Shown in pieces: positions 15,771-24,960 of a stretch of 64,000 nt of DNA. The DNA lies in assembly GCA_036742455.1 (NCBI GenBank), contig DAINQU010000002.1, forward strand, positions 135,902-199,901, given 5' to 3'. The position numbers were made by a program, and so were the translations under genes. How positions within the stretch are numbered: position 1 is the stretch's first letter; the number at the start of each line of letters is the position of its first letter. Origin of the DNA: CAIKZZ01 sp036742455. Lineage in GTDB: Bacteria; Pseudomonadota; Gammaproteobacteria; Steroidobacterales; Steroidobacteraceae. Under the pieces are notes generated by a model. The model made no database searches and had not been told where the DNA came from. It saw only the letters and a program-made list of their open reading frames with translations.

Positions 15771-16865
15771 ATGCACGTCCCGTATCTGCTCACCCCCGGT
15801 CCTTTGACGATCTCACGCACCACCAAGGAAGCGATGTTGCGCGACTGGGGATCGTGGGACGCCGATTTCAACGCCATCACGGGCCGCATCCGCGAGCGCT
15901 TAGTGGCGATCGTCCACGGGCAAGGAACGCACGAGTGCGTCCCGATGCAGGGCAGCGGGACGTTTTCGGTTGAGGCCGCCATCGGCACGCTCGTGCCGCG
16001 CCAGGGTGGCCACGTGCTCGTGCCGCAGAACGGGGCCTACTGCCAACGAATCGCGCGGATGAGCCGCATCTTGGGCCTGCGTGTAACGACCCTTGATTAC
16101 GCAGAAGATGCCCCGGTGGTGGCGGCCGACATCGACGCGGCGCTGTCTGCCGACCGCAGCATCACGCACGTGGCCTTGGTGCATTGCGAGACGAGCGCCG
16201 GGATCTTGAATCCGCTCGCCGACGTCGCGGCGGTGGTGGAGCGCCACGGGCGCGGTCTCATCATCGACGCCATGAGTTCTTTCGGCGCCCTGGAGATCGA
16301 CGCGCGCAAAATCCGCTTCGACGCGGTGATTGCAGCGTCCGGTAAATGCCTCGAAGGGCCGCCCGGCATGGGGTTTGTGGTCGTTCGTCGTGAGGCCTTG
16401 GAGGCGGCGAAGGATAATTGCCATTCGCTCGCGCTCGATCTGTACGACCAGTGGGTCTACATGCAAAAGACCACCCAATGGCGGTATACGCCGCCGACGC
16501 ACGTGGTGGCCGCGTTTGACAGCGCGATTGAGCAGTTCCTGGCCGAGGGTGGCCAATCCGCGCGTGGCGCTCGGTATGCCACGAACTGTACGACGTTGAT
16601 TGACGGTATGGCGAGCCTCGGTCTAAAGAGCTTCCTGCCGGCGGCCGTGCAGGCACCGATCATCGTGACGTTCCACGCACCCGATCTCCCGCAGTACGAA
16701 TTCAAGCGGTTCTACAACGCTGTCAAAGATCGCGGTTACATCCTCTACCCGGGCAAATTGACCACGCTGGAGACGTTCCGGGTGGGCTGTATGGGCCAAC
16801 TGGGCGAGCGCGGCATCGCCGGCGCCGTCGATGCGGTCCGCGCGGTGCTCGCCGATCTCGCCTAG
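15771..16865 (+). CDS. phnW: 2-aminoethylphosphonate--pyruvate transaminase
   Basis: PhnW transfers the amino group of 2-aminoethylphosphonate to pyruvate, giving phosphonoacetaldehyde and alanine. The 364-residue protein is a class-V aminotransferase. The PLP lysine is K192 in AASGKCLEGPPG, the cofactor aspartate is D166 in IIDAMSSFG, and the start LLTPGPLTIS and the segment MQGSGTFSVEAA are family signatures. Length and residue positions closely match characterised PhnW proteins. Its product is used by PhnY and PhnA, encoded on the other strand. No phosphonatase (PhnX) is present, so the phosphonoacetate route is the one encoded here. Confidence 0.95.
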   Translation: MHVPYLLTPGPLTISRTTKEAMLRDWGSWDADFNAITGRIRERLVAIVHGQGTHECVPMQGSGTFSVEAAIGTLVPRQGGHVLVPQNGAYCQRIARMSRILGLRVTTLDYAEDAPVVAADIDAALSADRSITHVALVHCETSAGILNPLADVAAVVERHGRGLIIDAMSSFGALEIDARKIRFDAVIAASGKCLEGPPGMGFVVVRREALEAAKDNCHSLALDLYDQWVYMQKTTQWRYTPPTHVVAAFDSAIEQFLAEGGQSARGARYATNCTTLIDGMASLGLKSFLPAAVQAPIIVTFHAPDLPQYEFKRFYNAVKDRGYILYPGKLTTLETFRVGCMGQLGERGIAGAVDAVRAVLADLA

Positions 16866-16976
16866 CCCGGTCGCCCTGCGACGCACCGGACGTCTGCCGA
16901 GGGCGTGACGGCGCGTTCGCCGACGATCACACTGTGCGCACTGCCACACGGCGGCGAGCGCGGGGATTGGAAACGG

Positions 16977-19370
16977 ATGCGGCGATGGAAACAACGGTCG
17001 GGGAGGCGATACGGCGCGTCCTTGACGGTATTGTCGCTCGCGTACTCGGCCGTCGTGGGCGCGATGGGCGTGACGCTCTCGGAATCGCCGCAAGACCTCG
17101 CCGACATCACCATTGTCGGCGCCACCCCCGTACCCGGCGCGGGTGTCGACGCCGACCGCGTGCCCGGAGCCGTTCAAACGCTGCGCGCGGCGCAGATCGC
17201 TCGTGAGGGCGTCGCCAGTCTCACCGACGCCATGAACGTCGGTCTCGGCAGTGTCTCGATCAACGACAACTTAGACGACCCCTTCCAGCCCGATATTGTC
17301 TATCGCGGATTCACCGCCTCGCCCGTATTGGGTACGCCCCAAGGGTTGGCCGTTTTTCAGAACGGGGTTCGGATTAACGAGGCGTTTGGCGATACGGTGA
17401 ATTGGGACCTCGTGCCGGACTTCGCCGTCAATCGGATGGATGTTCTCGGCTCGAGCCCTGTGTACGGGCTGAATGCGCTCGGCGGTGCCGTCGTCCTGTC
17501 GATGAAAAATGGCTTTACCGATGCCGGCGGTGACGGTGAGGTCGCGATCGGTTCGTGGCATGAGCGTCAGGGTCGGTGGGAGTACGGCACCCACGGTGAG
17601 ACGTGGGGACTCTACGCCGGGGCGCGACTGCTCGACGCTGACGGTTGGCGTCAGTCATCACCGGATTCGGTACGGCAGTTTTACACGGTCGCGAGTGTAC
17701 GAAGGGCGGGGTGGACGATCGACCTCAGTCTGACGGCGGCCAACAATCAACTCGCCGGCGAGTCGGCTGCTCCGGTTCAGGAGTTGGCGGTGCATCGCGA
17801 CGCGATCTTCACGAATCCGCAGCGCAACGCCAATCGGCTCGGATTCACAACCGTCAACGTGACCTATGCCATCAGCGACTCCCTGGCGGCTCAGGGCAGT
17901 GTGTACGTTCGGGATTTTCATCAGTCGGTCGTCAACGGGAATACGACGAGTTACACGGCCTGCACGGCCGCCCTGTGGACAGGCGATCTGTGCCAGGCGG
18001 ACGGCTCAACCCCGGTGTTCAACACGTCGGGACAACCGATTACCGATCTGTCGCAGGGCGGGCGCATCCCCCTTGGTGAGCGAGACGCGGAGGCCCTGCG
18101 CTCGCGCAGCACGGGCGGTTCCGTACAGCTGACCTCCAAGTCGGCGCTCGGGGGTCGTGAGAACGCGCTGGCGCTGGGCGCCAGTGTCGACAAGGCATCC
18201 ACACGGTTCGCATCCAGCGCGACGGTCGGCACGCTCGACCCACGACTGGTCGTGAGCGACTCCGGCACCGTGGTCGATACCCCGGAAGGGGGGGCGTACA
18301 CGGCGACGCCGGTGGGTTTACTGTCGGACACCGCAACACTCGGCGCCTACGTGACCGATACCTGGCTATGGCAGGAGCGGACCGCCCTGACCGTCAGCGC
18401 GCGATACAACGCGGCCGACATTCGTTTGTCGGATCAGTTGGGCACGGCGTTAAGCGGGTCCAATCATTACGCACGCATCAATCCCGCGCTCGGTGTCACG
18501 GTCAAAGCGAGCGATGCGCTGACCGCGTATGCCGGCGTGGCGGAAGCGACCCGAGTTCCAACTCCGGGGGAAATCGAATGCGCGAACCCCGCGGCGCCGT
18601 GTCTCTTGCCGTCCAGCTTGGCGAGCGATCCCCCCACCTTGCGCCAAGTCGTTGCACGGACGTGGGAAGCGGGACTGCGGGGGCACGGTCTGCCGGACGG
18701 TCGCTACGCGTCGCACTGGCAGTGGGCGTTGGGTTTGTTCCGGGCGAACGTGCGCGATGATATTTACGCCGTCGCCACCTCGTTGAGCGAAGGGTACTTT
18801 CAGAATATTCCCGGTACACGGCGCCAGGGGTTGGAAGCGAGTCTGCGTTACAGCGCCGAACACGTGTCCGTCTATGCGAACTACAGCCTGATCGACGCGA
18901 CGTTCCAGGCGCGGTTCCGACTGCCGTCACCGTTGAATTCCGGGGCTGATGCCTTGGGTGACATCGGGGTCGTTCCGGGTGATCGCTTGCCGGGGATTCC
19001 GCGACACCGATTCAAGGCCGGCATTGATGGGCAACCCAGCGCTCGCCTCAACGTCGGCGCCAACGTGTCCGTGCAAAGTAGCCAGCCCTTGCGTGGCGAT
19101 GAGTCCAATCAGATGACGCCGCTGGCGGGATTTTGCGTCGTGAATCTGTACGGCCGTTACGCACTGTCGCATTCGACGGACGTCTCGCTCGCTATCCACA
19201 ACGCGCTGAATCGTCGCTACGCCACCTTCGGCGTGTTGGGCGACCCCACCGGTATCGGGGTGCCCGGCATTCCGAGCGGCGCCTCGGTGGACGATCCGCG
19301 CGTGGATCCACGCTTCATCGGACCCGCGGCACCGCTCAGCGTCCGCCTCGGTATTCAAATCCGCTATTGA
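16977..19370 (+). CDS. TonB-dependent outer-membrane receptor
   Basis: From ATG 16977 a 797-residue receptor with a signal peptide (basic MRRWKQRSGRR, then a hydrophobic stretch), a plug domain (VPGAVQTLRAAQ, DIVYRGFTASP, NAFGDTVNWD-type region and GLNALGGAVVLSM), and a beta-barrel ending in SVRLGIQIRY with the terminal aromatic residue needed for barrel assembly. Such receptors take up scarce ligands across the outer membrane using TonB energy. It begins 111 bases after phnW on the same strand, so phosphonate-linked uptake is possible but unproven. The frame is open upstream to 16905; the signal peptide decides the start. It converges on the gene at 19402. Confidence 0.9.
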   Translation: MRRWKQRSGRRYGASLTVLSLAYSAVVGAMGVTLSESPQDLADITIVGATPVPGAGVDADRVPGAVQTLRAAQIAREGVASLTDAMNVGLGSVSINDNLDDPFQPDIVYRGFTASPVLGTPQGLAVFQNGVRINEAFGDTVNWDLVPDFAVNRMDVLGSSPVYGLNALGGAVVLSMKNGFTDAGGDGEVAIGSWHERQGRWEYGTHGETWGLYAGARLLDADGWRQSSPDSVRQFYTVASVRRAGWTIDLSLTAANNQLAGESAAPVQELAVHRDAIFTNPQRNANRLGFTTVNVTYAISDSLAAQGSVYVRDFHQSVVNGNTTSYTACTAALWTGDLCQADGSTPVFNTSGQPITDLSQGGRIPLGERDAEALRSRSTGGSVQLTSKSALGGRENALALGASVDKASTRFASSATVGTLDPRLVVSDSGTVVDTPEGGAYTATPVGLLSDTATLGAYVTDTWLWQERTALTVSARYNAADIRLSDQLGTALSGSNHYARINPALGVTVKASDALTAYAGVAEATRVPTPGEIECANPAAPCLLPSSLASDPPTLRQVVARTWEAGLRGHGLPDGRYASHWQWALGLFRANVRDDIYAVATSLSEGYFQNIPGTRRQGLEASLRYSAEHVSVYANYSLIDATFQARFRLPSPLNSGADALGDIGVVPGDRLPGIPRHRFKAGIDGQPSARLNVGANVSVQSSQPLRGDESNQMTPLAGFCVVNLYGRYALSHSTDVSLAIHNALNRRYATFGVLGDPTGIGVPGIPSGASVDDPRVDPRFIGPAAPLSVRLGIQIRY

Positions 19371-19401
19371 TCGGGGCTCGTTGCGAACGACCCGGAAGGG
19401 A

Positions 19402-20697
19402 CTACGGCGGGTTGCTGGCCGGTGTCGCGACGGGATCCTCTGCTTGCAAGGTCCAGCCCAAGCTGGTCAGCGTTGCGGTGGCCTCGGCGCTGATGGTGCC
19501 GACGGTGCGCAGGCGTCGCACACCGACGTCTTCAGCAAGGCCGGCGTGCAGCGCCGCCTCGGCGTCGGCCGTCGTGGCGGTCCACGTGATCGTCTCAAAG
19601 GCGGCCGCGACGATGCATCCGCTGCCGTCCGCGTAACGACCGCCCGGTAGGCGTAAGTCGGGGAACAGGGACGTCAGCGGGCGGTGCCGGTGTTCGTCCA
19701 CTAAGAGTTCGGCGCTGGCGACATAGATGTCCGCCTCATCCTCGGACTTCAAATGCATGGCGCGCCGAAACAGGCTGTCACGTCCGCTGACGCCCGACAG
19801 CTCGGCCGCCGCGACGGTGAGTCGCTGTTGGCGCGTTGGGCTCAAGGCGGCGCTGTTTTCGAACCGATCCACCTCGTCGGCGGTTAAGCCGTAGCCCAAC
19901 AACGTGTCGCGGCGTCGTTCGCGTAACACCGCCGGGTCCTCGTGGAAGACCGCATCCATCGCGCGTTGCACGTCACCGGCGTAGGGGATGGACGGCAGCG
20001 ACACGAGACGCAGACCTAACGAGGTCGCAGCTTCCACGTGCGCCAGATGCTGGACGGCCTTTCGCAAGCGCACGTTATCGGTGTACGGGTCGACGCCTAA
20101 GCGTTCAAACCACGCGCGTTCGTCCGCCGAGAGACCGAGGTATCGATCGGCGTAATGCGCCGCGGCGCGCTCCGCCCGTGCCTCGTCGCGAGCGACCGGC
20201 CCCGGGCCGGTCGCGCTGGCCTCGTGGGTCTGCGTCACGTCTTGCGCCGCTTCGCGCCCGAACTCGCGCACCTGCGCAGCGGCGCCGCGAAATAAATTGA
20301 CGATCCCGCGCGGCAGGCCCTCCACGAGCCCCACCGGGTTCTTGGCGGCATTGGCGACGGTCTTCAGCGAGCCTTCGACCTGGCGCTTTGCGGTTCCGGC
20401 GATCACGTCGATGTCGCTCGTCGCGAGTGCGACCGCCAACGCCCGCACTTCCTGTTCACGCGCCAACAGCCCGCGATGCCCGTACGCCGGCAGCACCCCT
20501 TCCTTGGTCTCGAGGGTGTACTCGGGCATGAGGCCGTCGGTCGTGATCGGATCGCGCACCGTGTAGAGCGGCGTGTGTCGCTCACCGTCCGGCAGTGCCT
20601 GCGCGGGGTGCCATACAACCGCCTCGTAGGCCGGCGGCGTCGGTTGCGCCGCCGCCGCACTGGCCAGTAGTAGGAAGAGGGTGAGGCGGGCAGCCAT
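19402..20697 (-). CDS. Exported protein of unknown function
   Basis: Not recognised. From ATG 20697 it has 431 residues with a clear signal peptide (MAARLTLFLLLASAAAA), so it is periplasmic or outer-membrane associated. The middle (about 90-190) is rich in Ala, Glu, Arg and Gln and probably helical, with the small hydrophobic segment LPRGIVNLFRGAAAQV. The C-terminal third contains GGRYADGSGCIVAAAFETITW and ends in NPP. It starts 13 bases after the stop of the N-carbamoylputrescine amidase gene on the same strand, so the two form an operon, but nothing in the sequence suggests an enzymatic link. The upstream frame to 20817 lies inside the amidase gene and is not part of it. Confidence 0.75.
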   Translation of the reverse strand: MAARLTLFLLLASAAAAQPTPPAYEAVVWHPAQALPDGERHTPLYTVRDPITTDGLMPEYTLETKEGVLPAYGHRGLLAREQEVRALAVALATSDIDVIAGTAKRQVEGSLKTVANAAKNPVGLVEGLPRGIVNLFRGAAAQVREFGREAAQDVTQTHEASATGPGPVARDEARAERAAAHYADRYLGLSADERAWFERLGVDPYTDNVRLRKAVQHLAHVEAATSLGLRLVSLPSIPYAGDVQRAMDAVFHEDPAVLRERRRDTLLGYGLTADEVDRFENSAALSPTRQQRLTVAAAELSGVSGRDSLFRRAMHLKSEDEADIYVASAELLVDEHRHRPLTSLFPDLRLPGGRYADGSGCIVAAAFETITWTATTADAEAALHAGLAEDVGVRRLRTVGTISAEATATLTSLGWTLQAEDPVATPASNPP

Positions 20698-20710
20698 GAC
20701 GATCGTGCGC

Positions 20711-21589
20711 TCAGGGTTGGGGAATGCGTCCGTCCAGGGTGGCGATCGCGCCGTACAAATCCGGCCGGCGATCGCGGAACACACCCCACGTCGAGCGCAG
20801 CGTCGCCACGGTATCAAGGTCGAAGGTCGCCGTCAGAATGCCCTCGTCGGTGCGGTTCGCGACGGCAATCAGGTCGCCCGTCGGGCCACCGATGAACGAC
20901 GATCCGTAGAAGGTTACGGAGGTGTGGGCCTCGGTTTCAGTACCGATGCGATTGGACGCGACGACCGGCACGATGTTGGCCGCGGCGTGACCGCGCATGA
21001 CCATCTGCCAATGCGACATGGAATCGTACGCAGGATCGGCCGGTTCACTCCCGATGGCGGTGGGGTAGAGCAAAAATTCAGCGCCATCCAGCACGAGCGC
21101 GCGTGCGGTCTCCGGGAACCATTGATCCCAGCAAATCCCTAAGCCGAGGCGTCCGTAGGCCGTATCCATGGCGCGCAATCCCGTGTCGCCGGGGGAGAAG
21201 TAGTACTTTTCCTCGTATCCGGGGTTCTGCGGTATATGGCTTTTCCGATAGATCCCGGCGGTTTTCCCGTCGGCGTCGATCACCACCGTGGTATTGAACC
21301 GCGCCAATCCGGCCAATTCGTAGACCGAGATGGGCACGACGACGCCGAGTTCCCGCGCCACCTGACGAAAGCGCTCGACCGTCGGATGCCCGTCGAGCGG
21401 GCGCGCCAAGTTCAAGAAGCGCGGGTGTTGAACGGAGCAAAAGTAGGGCGTTTCAAAGAGTTCCTGCGGCAGGATGACGTGAGCGCCGCGCGCTGCGGCC
21501 TCTCGCACCAGTCGTTCGGCGGTATCCACGGTCTGGGCATGGTCCCAGCTGCAGGCAAACTGTAAGGCGGCAAAAGTGACGGGGCGCAC
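20711..21589 (-). CDS. aguB: N-carbamoylputrescine amidase
   Basis: AguB hydrolyses N-carbamoylputrescine to putrescine, CO2 and ammonia, the last step of the agmatine route. The 292-residue nitrilase-superfamily protein has the full catalytic triad: E43 (PQELFETPYF), K116 (YRKSHIPQNPGY) and C153 (GLGICWDQWFPE). These motifs are those of AguB rather than of general amidases. The usual partner, agmatine deiminase (AguA), is not in the window. The following co-directional gene encodes an exported protein of unknown function. It is divergent from the VPS10/BNR-repeat gene. Confidence 0.93.
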   Translation of the reverse strand: MRPVTFAALQFACSWDHAQTVDTAERLVREAAARGAHVILPQELFETPYFCSVQHPRFLNLARPLDGHPTVERFRQVARELGVVVPISVYELAGLARFNTTVVIDADGKTAGIYRKSHIPQNPGYEEKYYFSPGDTGLRAMDTAYGRLGLGICWDQWFPETARALVLDGAEFLLYPTAIGSEPADPAYDSMSHWQMVMRGHAAANIVPVVASNRIGTETEAHTSVTFYGSSFIGGPTGDLIAVANRTDEGILTATFDLDTVATLRSTWGVFRDRRPDLYGAIATLDGRIPQP

Positions 21590-21701
21590 GGATCGTTCCT
21601 CCCACGGTGACGTGCACAGGGTACCGCGAACCCGTGTCCACTGCCTCCACGAACCCGTGCTGCGTGTATGCTCGGCCCTTCACCCGTCGGAAAAGAGTCT
21701 C

Positions 21702-24700
21702 ATGCCTACAATGAAGCCTATACGCCTTGGGATCGGTGGATGTGCGTTGCTGCTCGTGCTCGGCAGTGCCACGGCGATCGCGGCCAGCGAACCGCCGGCA
21801 TCGCTCACCCAGGACCTGCACTGGCGCATGGTCGGCCCCTTCCGCGGCGGTCGCACGCGCGCGGTGGCCGGCGTACCGGGAAGCCCCGCCACGTTTTACG
21901 TCGGTGCGGTGAACGGCGGCGTCTGGAAAACCGACGATTCCGGCCGGACGTGGACCCCGATTTTCGATGACCAACCGACGCAATCCATCGGCGCCATTGC
22001 CGTAGCGCCGTCCGCCCCGTCGACGCTCTACGTCGGCACGGGTGAGGGCTTACACCGCCCGGACTTGTCGGTCGGCAATGGCATGTACCGCTCCGACGAC
22101 GCGGGCGCGCATTGGCGGTATTTGGGTCTGCCGGACGCGCAACAGATTCCCGAGGTCGCGGTCGATCCGCGTACGCCAGAGACAGTGTATGCCGCCGTTC
22201 TGGGTCACCCGTTCGGTCCGAGCGAGGCGCGTGGCGTCTATCGGTCGCGCGACGGCGGCCGCACGTGGAAGGCCGTGCTGCAACTCGATGCGCACACCGG
22301 CGCGAACGGTGTGGTCATCGATCCCAAACACCCCGATACCGTGTACGCCACGTTGTGGGAAGACCGCTTGGGGCCGTGGGAGGATCGGAACGAGTACCAC
22401 GGCACGGCCGGAGGGCTGTACCGATCGGTGGACGGCGGCGAGCATTGGCAGCGCTTGGGCAGCGACTTTCCGAAGAACACCACCCAGATCAACCTGGCTC
22501 TGGCGCCGAGCCGGCCGGATCGGCTGTATGCGATGGTGGCGACGACCGACCCGGGTGATTACAACTCGTCGGCGGGATTGAGCCTCTGGCGCTCCGACGA
22601 CGGCGGTCAGCATTTCGCGCAGACCACCAGCGATCCGCGTGCGGTCCTGCGCATCGGCGGCGGCGATCACGCGATGGTGCGGGTGGATCCCAACGACCCC
22701 GATACGATCTACACCGCGAGCATCGTGGCCATGCAATCCCACGACGGTGGACGCACGTTCACCTATTTGCGCGGTGGCCCGGGCGGTGACGACTACCAGA
22801 ACGTGTGGGTCAGTCCTGACAACGGTCGCGTGCTCGCACTCGTCGGCGATCAGGGCGCGCTCATCACCCAGAACGGCGGTCGGACCTGGTCCAGTTGGCT
22901 GTCGCAGCCGACCGCGCAGCTGTATCACGCCAGCGTGACGCCGACCTTCCCGTATCGCATCTGCTCGGGCCAACAAGAGAGCGGTTCGGTCTGCATCGCC
23001 AGCCGTGGCAACGACGGCGAGATCACGGCGCGTGACTGGCATCCGGTCGGTGCGATCGAATACGGCTATGTGGCGCCGGACCCCCTGGATCCCGACCTGA
23101 TTTACGGCGCCGGCCGCGCCGAAGTCTCCCGTTTCCACGTCTCCACGGGCCGCGTCGAGAACGTGACGCCGTTTATGGGCAAAGGCGCTGGGATCCGCAC
23201 CGTGCGCACCGAACCGCTGATGTTCAGCCCACTGGATCCGCACGTCCTCTATTTCGCGGCGAGTCGTTTGTTTAGAACCACCGACGGCGGGCGCCACTGG
23301 GCGATCATTAGTCCGGATCTGTCGCGACCGGAACCGGCGATGCCCGCGAGTGTCGGGGATCGGCATCCGGCCGATGCCGCGCAGCAGCGCGGCGCCATCT
23401 ATGCGCTCGGGCCCTCGCCGAAAGTCCCCGGTCTGTTGTGGGCCGGTACCGATGACGGTCTCGTCTGGCGCACGACCGATGAGGGTGCGCACTGGCAAGA
23501 GGTCACCCCGCCGGCGCTCACCGCCTGGAGCAAGGTGACGCAGATCGACGCGTCACACTTCAATCCGGACGTGGCCTACGTATCGGTCAGTCGGCTGCGC
23601 ATCGATGACCTGCAGCCGATGATCTATCGCACGCACGATGGCGGCGCGCACTGGGACGCCATCGTGACCGGGCTCGAGGCCGCAGGTCCGGTTAACGCTG
23701 TCCGGGAGGACCCCGTCCGCAAGGGCTTGCTGTACGCGGCGACGGAGCGTGGGGTGTACGTCTCGTTCGATGACGGGGATCACTGGCGCGAATTGAACAA
23801 CAACCTGCCGCATACCTCCGCGCGCGACGTGGTGGTGAAGGATGCTGATCTGATTGTGGCGACCCACGGTCGTGGCTTTTGGGTTTTGGACGATATCGCG
23901 CGCTTACGCGCGTGGCAGCCGGGTCGCCTCGACGGTCCGTGGTTGGTGCCGCCGACGCCGGCGATTCGTCTGGCGCGCAGCACGTGGAGCGATACGCCGA
24001 TCGCCCCGGACGAACCGGTGGGTGAAAATCCGCCGGCCGGTGCGGTTCTCGACTATGCGTTGCCCGTGACGGGCGCCACCTCGGTGCGTCTGCGTATCCT
24101 GGATGCGCAGGGTCGGGTTGTGCGTGAGTACTCGGATCGCGATGCGCAGGATCCCTCCGACGAGGAGTTGGCGCGGGAGTTGATTCCGACCTGGTGGATT
24201 GCTGTGCATCACCCGCTGTCCACCGCACCGGGTCTGCACCGCGTGGTGTGGGATCTGCGGGGGCCGGCTCCGCGCACGACGACCAAAGGATTTCCGATCG
24301 GAGCGGTCGTGCACGGGACGCCGCGGGAACCGGAAGGGTTAACGGTGCCCCCGGGTCGCTACACGGTGGAACTCACGGTCGGTTCGTCGATCACGCGGGA
24401 ACCCTTGGAAGTGCAAGCGGATCCCCGTCTGGACGCCCGGGCCAGTGCCCGTATCGCCGCGCAGTATGCGGCCCTACAGCCGCTCTACACGGCGTTTGAT
24501 CAGGCCGCCTACGACGAGGGCGTCCTGCGTTCGCTGCTGCAGCAGATCGCGACCGCGCAAACGACAGCCCACAAGCACTCGATGGCCTACGAACGGCTGG
24601 AGCAGACGGCGAACCGCATTCACGCAGTCTACGACGATGGCGCCAAAGGCCAGGGCGGCATCGGGGTGCTGAGCCTCATGCAGCAACTCGGCGAACTCTA

Positions 24701-24917
24701 CGGCGTGCTCACCCGCGGCGACGAAGCACCGAACGAAGCGCAAGCGGCGGCATTGGCCGCCGCGTTGAACCAAGCCGGTCCGGTCTTAGGGAAGGCCACC
24801 CAGGTGCTCGCCGACATCCCCGCCGTGAACCGTCAGCTGAAAAGCGCGGGGATCGCCCTGAACACCGAATTGCCACCGACGCACGATGGCAAAACGGCGG
24901 ACGTCGACGAAGACTGA
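21702..24917 (+). CDS. VPS10/sortilin-like BNR-repeat exported protein
   Basis: From ATG 21702 a 1071-residue protein with a signal peptide (hydrophobic core CALLLVLGSATAIAAS). The body is a beta-propeller of repeated Asp-box units, for example TDDSGRTW, RSDDAGAHW, RSRDGGRTW, RTTDGGRHW and RTHDGGAHW, across about residues 50-760. A fibronectin/FlgD-like beta region and a helical C-terminal segment follow. Proteins of this kind are often annotated as sialidase-like or glycosyl hydrolases, but Asp-box repeats alone do not prove that. The upstream frame is open to 21576; the signal peptide and AAAAGAG upstream of 21702 decide the start. It is convergent with the RND pump. Confidence 0.85.
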   Translation: MPTMKPIRLGIGGCALLLVLGSATAIAASEPPASLTQDLHWRMVGPFRGGRTRAVAGVPGSPATFYVGAVNGGVWKTDDSGRTWTPIFDDQPTQSIGAIAVAPSAPSTLYVGTGEGLHRPDLSVGNGMYRSDDAGAHWRYLGLPDAQQIPEVAVDPRTPETVYAAVLGHPFGPSEARGVYRSRDGGRTWKAVLQLDAHTGANGVVIDPKHPDTVYATLWEDRLGPWEDRNEYHGTAGGLYRSVDGGEHWQRLGSDFPKNTTQINLALAPSRPDRLYAMVATTDPGDYNSSAGLSLWRSDDGGQHFAQTTSDPRAVLRIGGGDHAMVRVDPNDPDTIYTASIVAMQSHDGGRTFTYLRGGPGGDDYQNVWVSPDNGRVLALVGDQGALITQNGGRTWSSWLSQPTAQLYHASVTPTFPYRICSGQQESGSVCIASRGNDGEITARDWHPVGAIEYGYVAPDPLDPDLIYGAGRAEVSRFHVSTGRVENVTPFMGKGAGIRTVRTEPLMFSPLDPHVLYFAASRLFRTTDGGRHWAIISPDLSRPEPAMPASVGDRHPADAAQQRGAIYALGPSPKVPGLLWAGTDDGLVWRTTDEGAHWQEVTPPALTAWSKVTQIDASHFNPDVAYVSVSRLRIDDLQPMIYRTHDGGAHWDAIVTGLEAAGPVNAVREDPVRKGLLYAATERGVYVSFDDGDHWRELNNNLPHTSARDVVVKDADLIVATHGRGFWVLDDIARLRAWQPGRLDGPWLVPPTPAIRLARSTWSDTPIAPDEPVGENPPAGAVLDYALPVTGATSVRLRILDAQGRVVREYSDRDAQDPSDEELARELIPTWWIAVHHPLSTAPGLHRVVWDLRGPAPRTTTKGFPIGAVVHGTPREPEGLTVPPGRYTVELTVGSSITREPLEVQADPRLDARASARIAAQYAALQPLYTAFDQAAYDEGVLRSLLQQIATAQTTAHKHSMAYERLEQTANRIHAVYDDGAKGQGGIGVLSLMQQLGELYGVLTRGDEAPNEAQAAALAAALNQAGPVLGKATQVLADIPAVNRQLKSAGIALNTELPPTHDGKTADVDED

Positions 24918-24928
24918 GGACGTTGGAG

Positions 24929-24960
24929 GCCGACGCGGAACTAGGGAGTTCCGCGTCGGC
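24929..24960. terminator. Strong convergent terminator hairpin
   Basis: Perfect 14-bp stem GCCGACGCGGAACT / AGTTCCGCGTCGGC with loop AGGG between the VPS10-like gene and the RND pump. It overlaps the last codons of the pump gene and can end transcription from both sides; there is no T-tract. Confidence 0.75.

Noticed and set aside
21702..24917. Sialidase assignment for the BNR-repeat protein
   Set aside because: Asp-box repeats occur in many beta-propellers and no sialidase Arg triad or FRIP motif was recognised.
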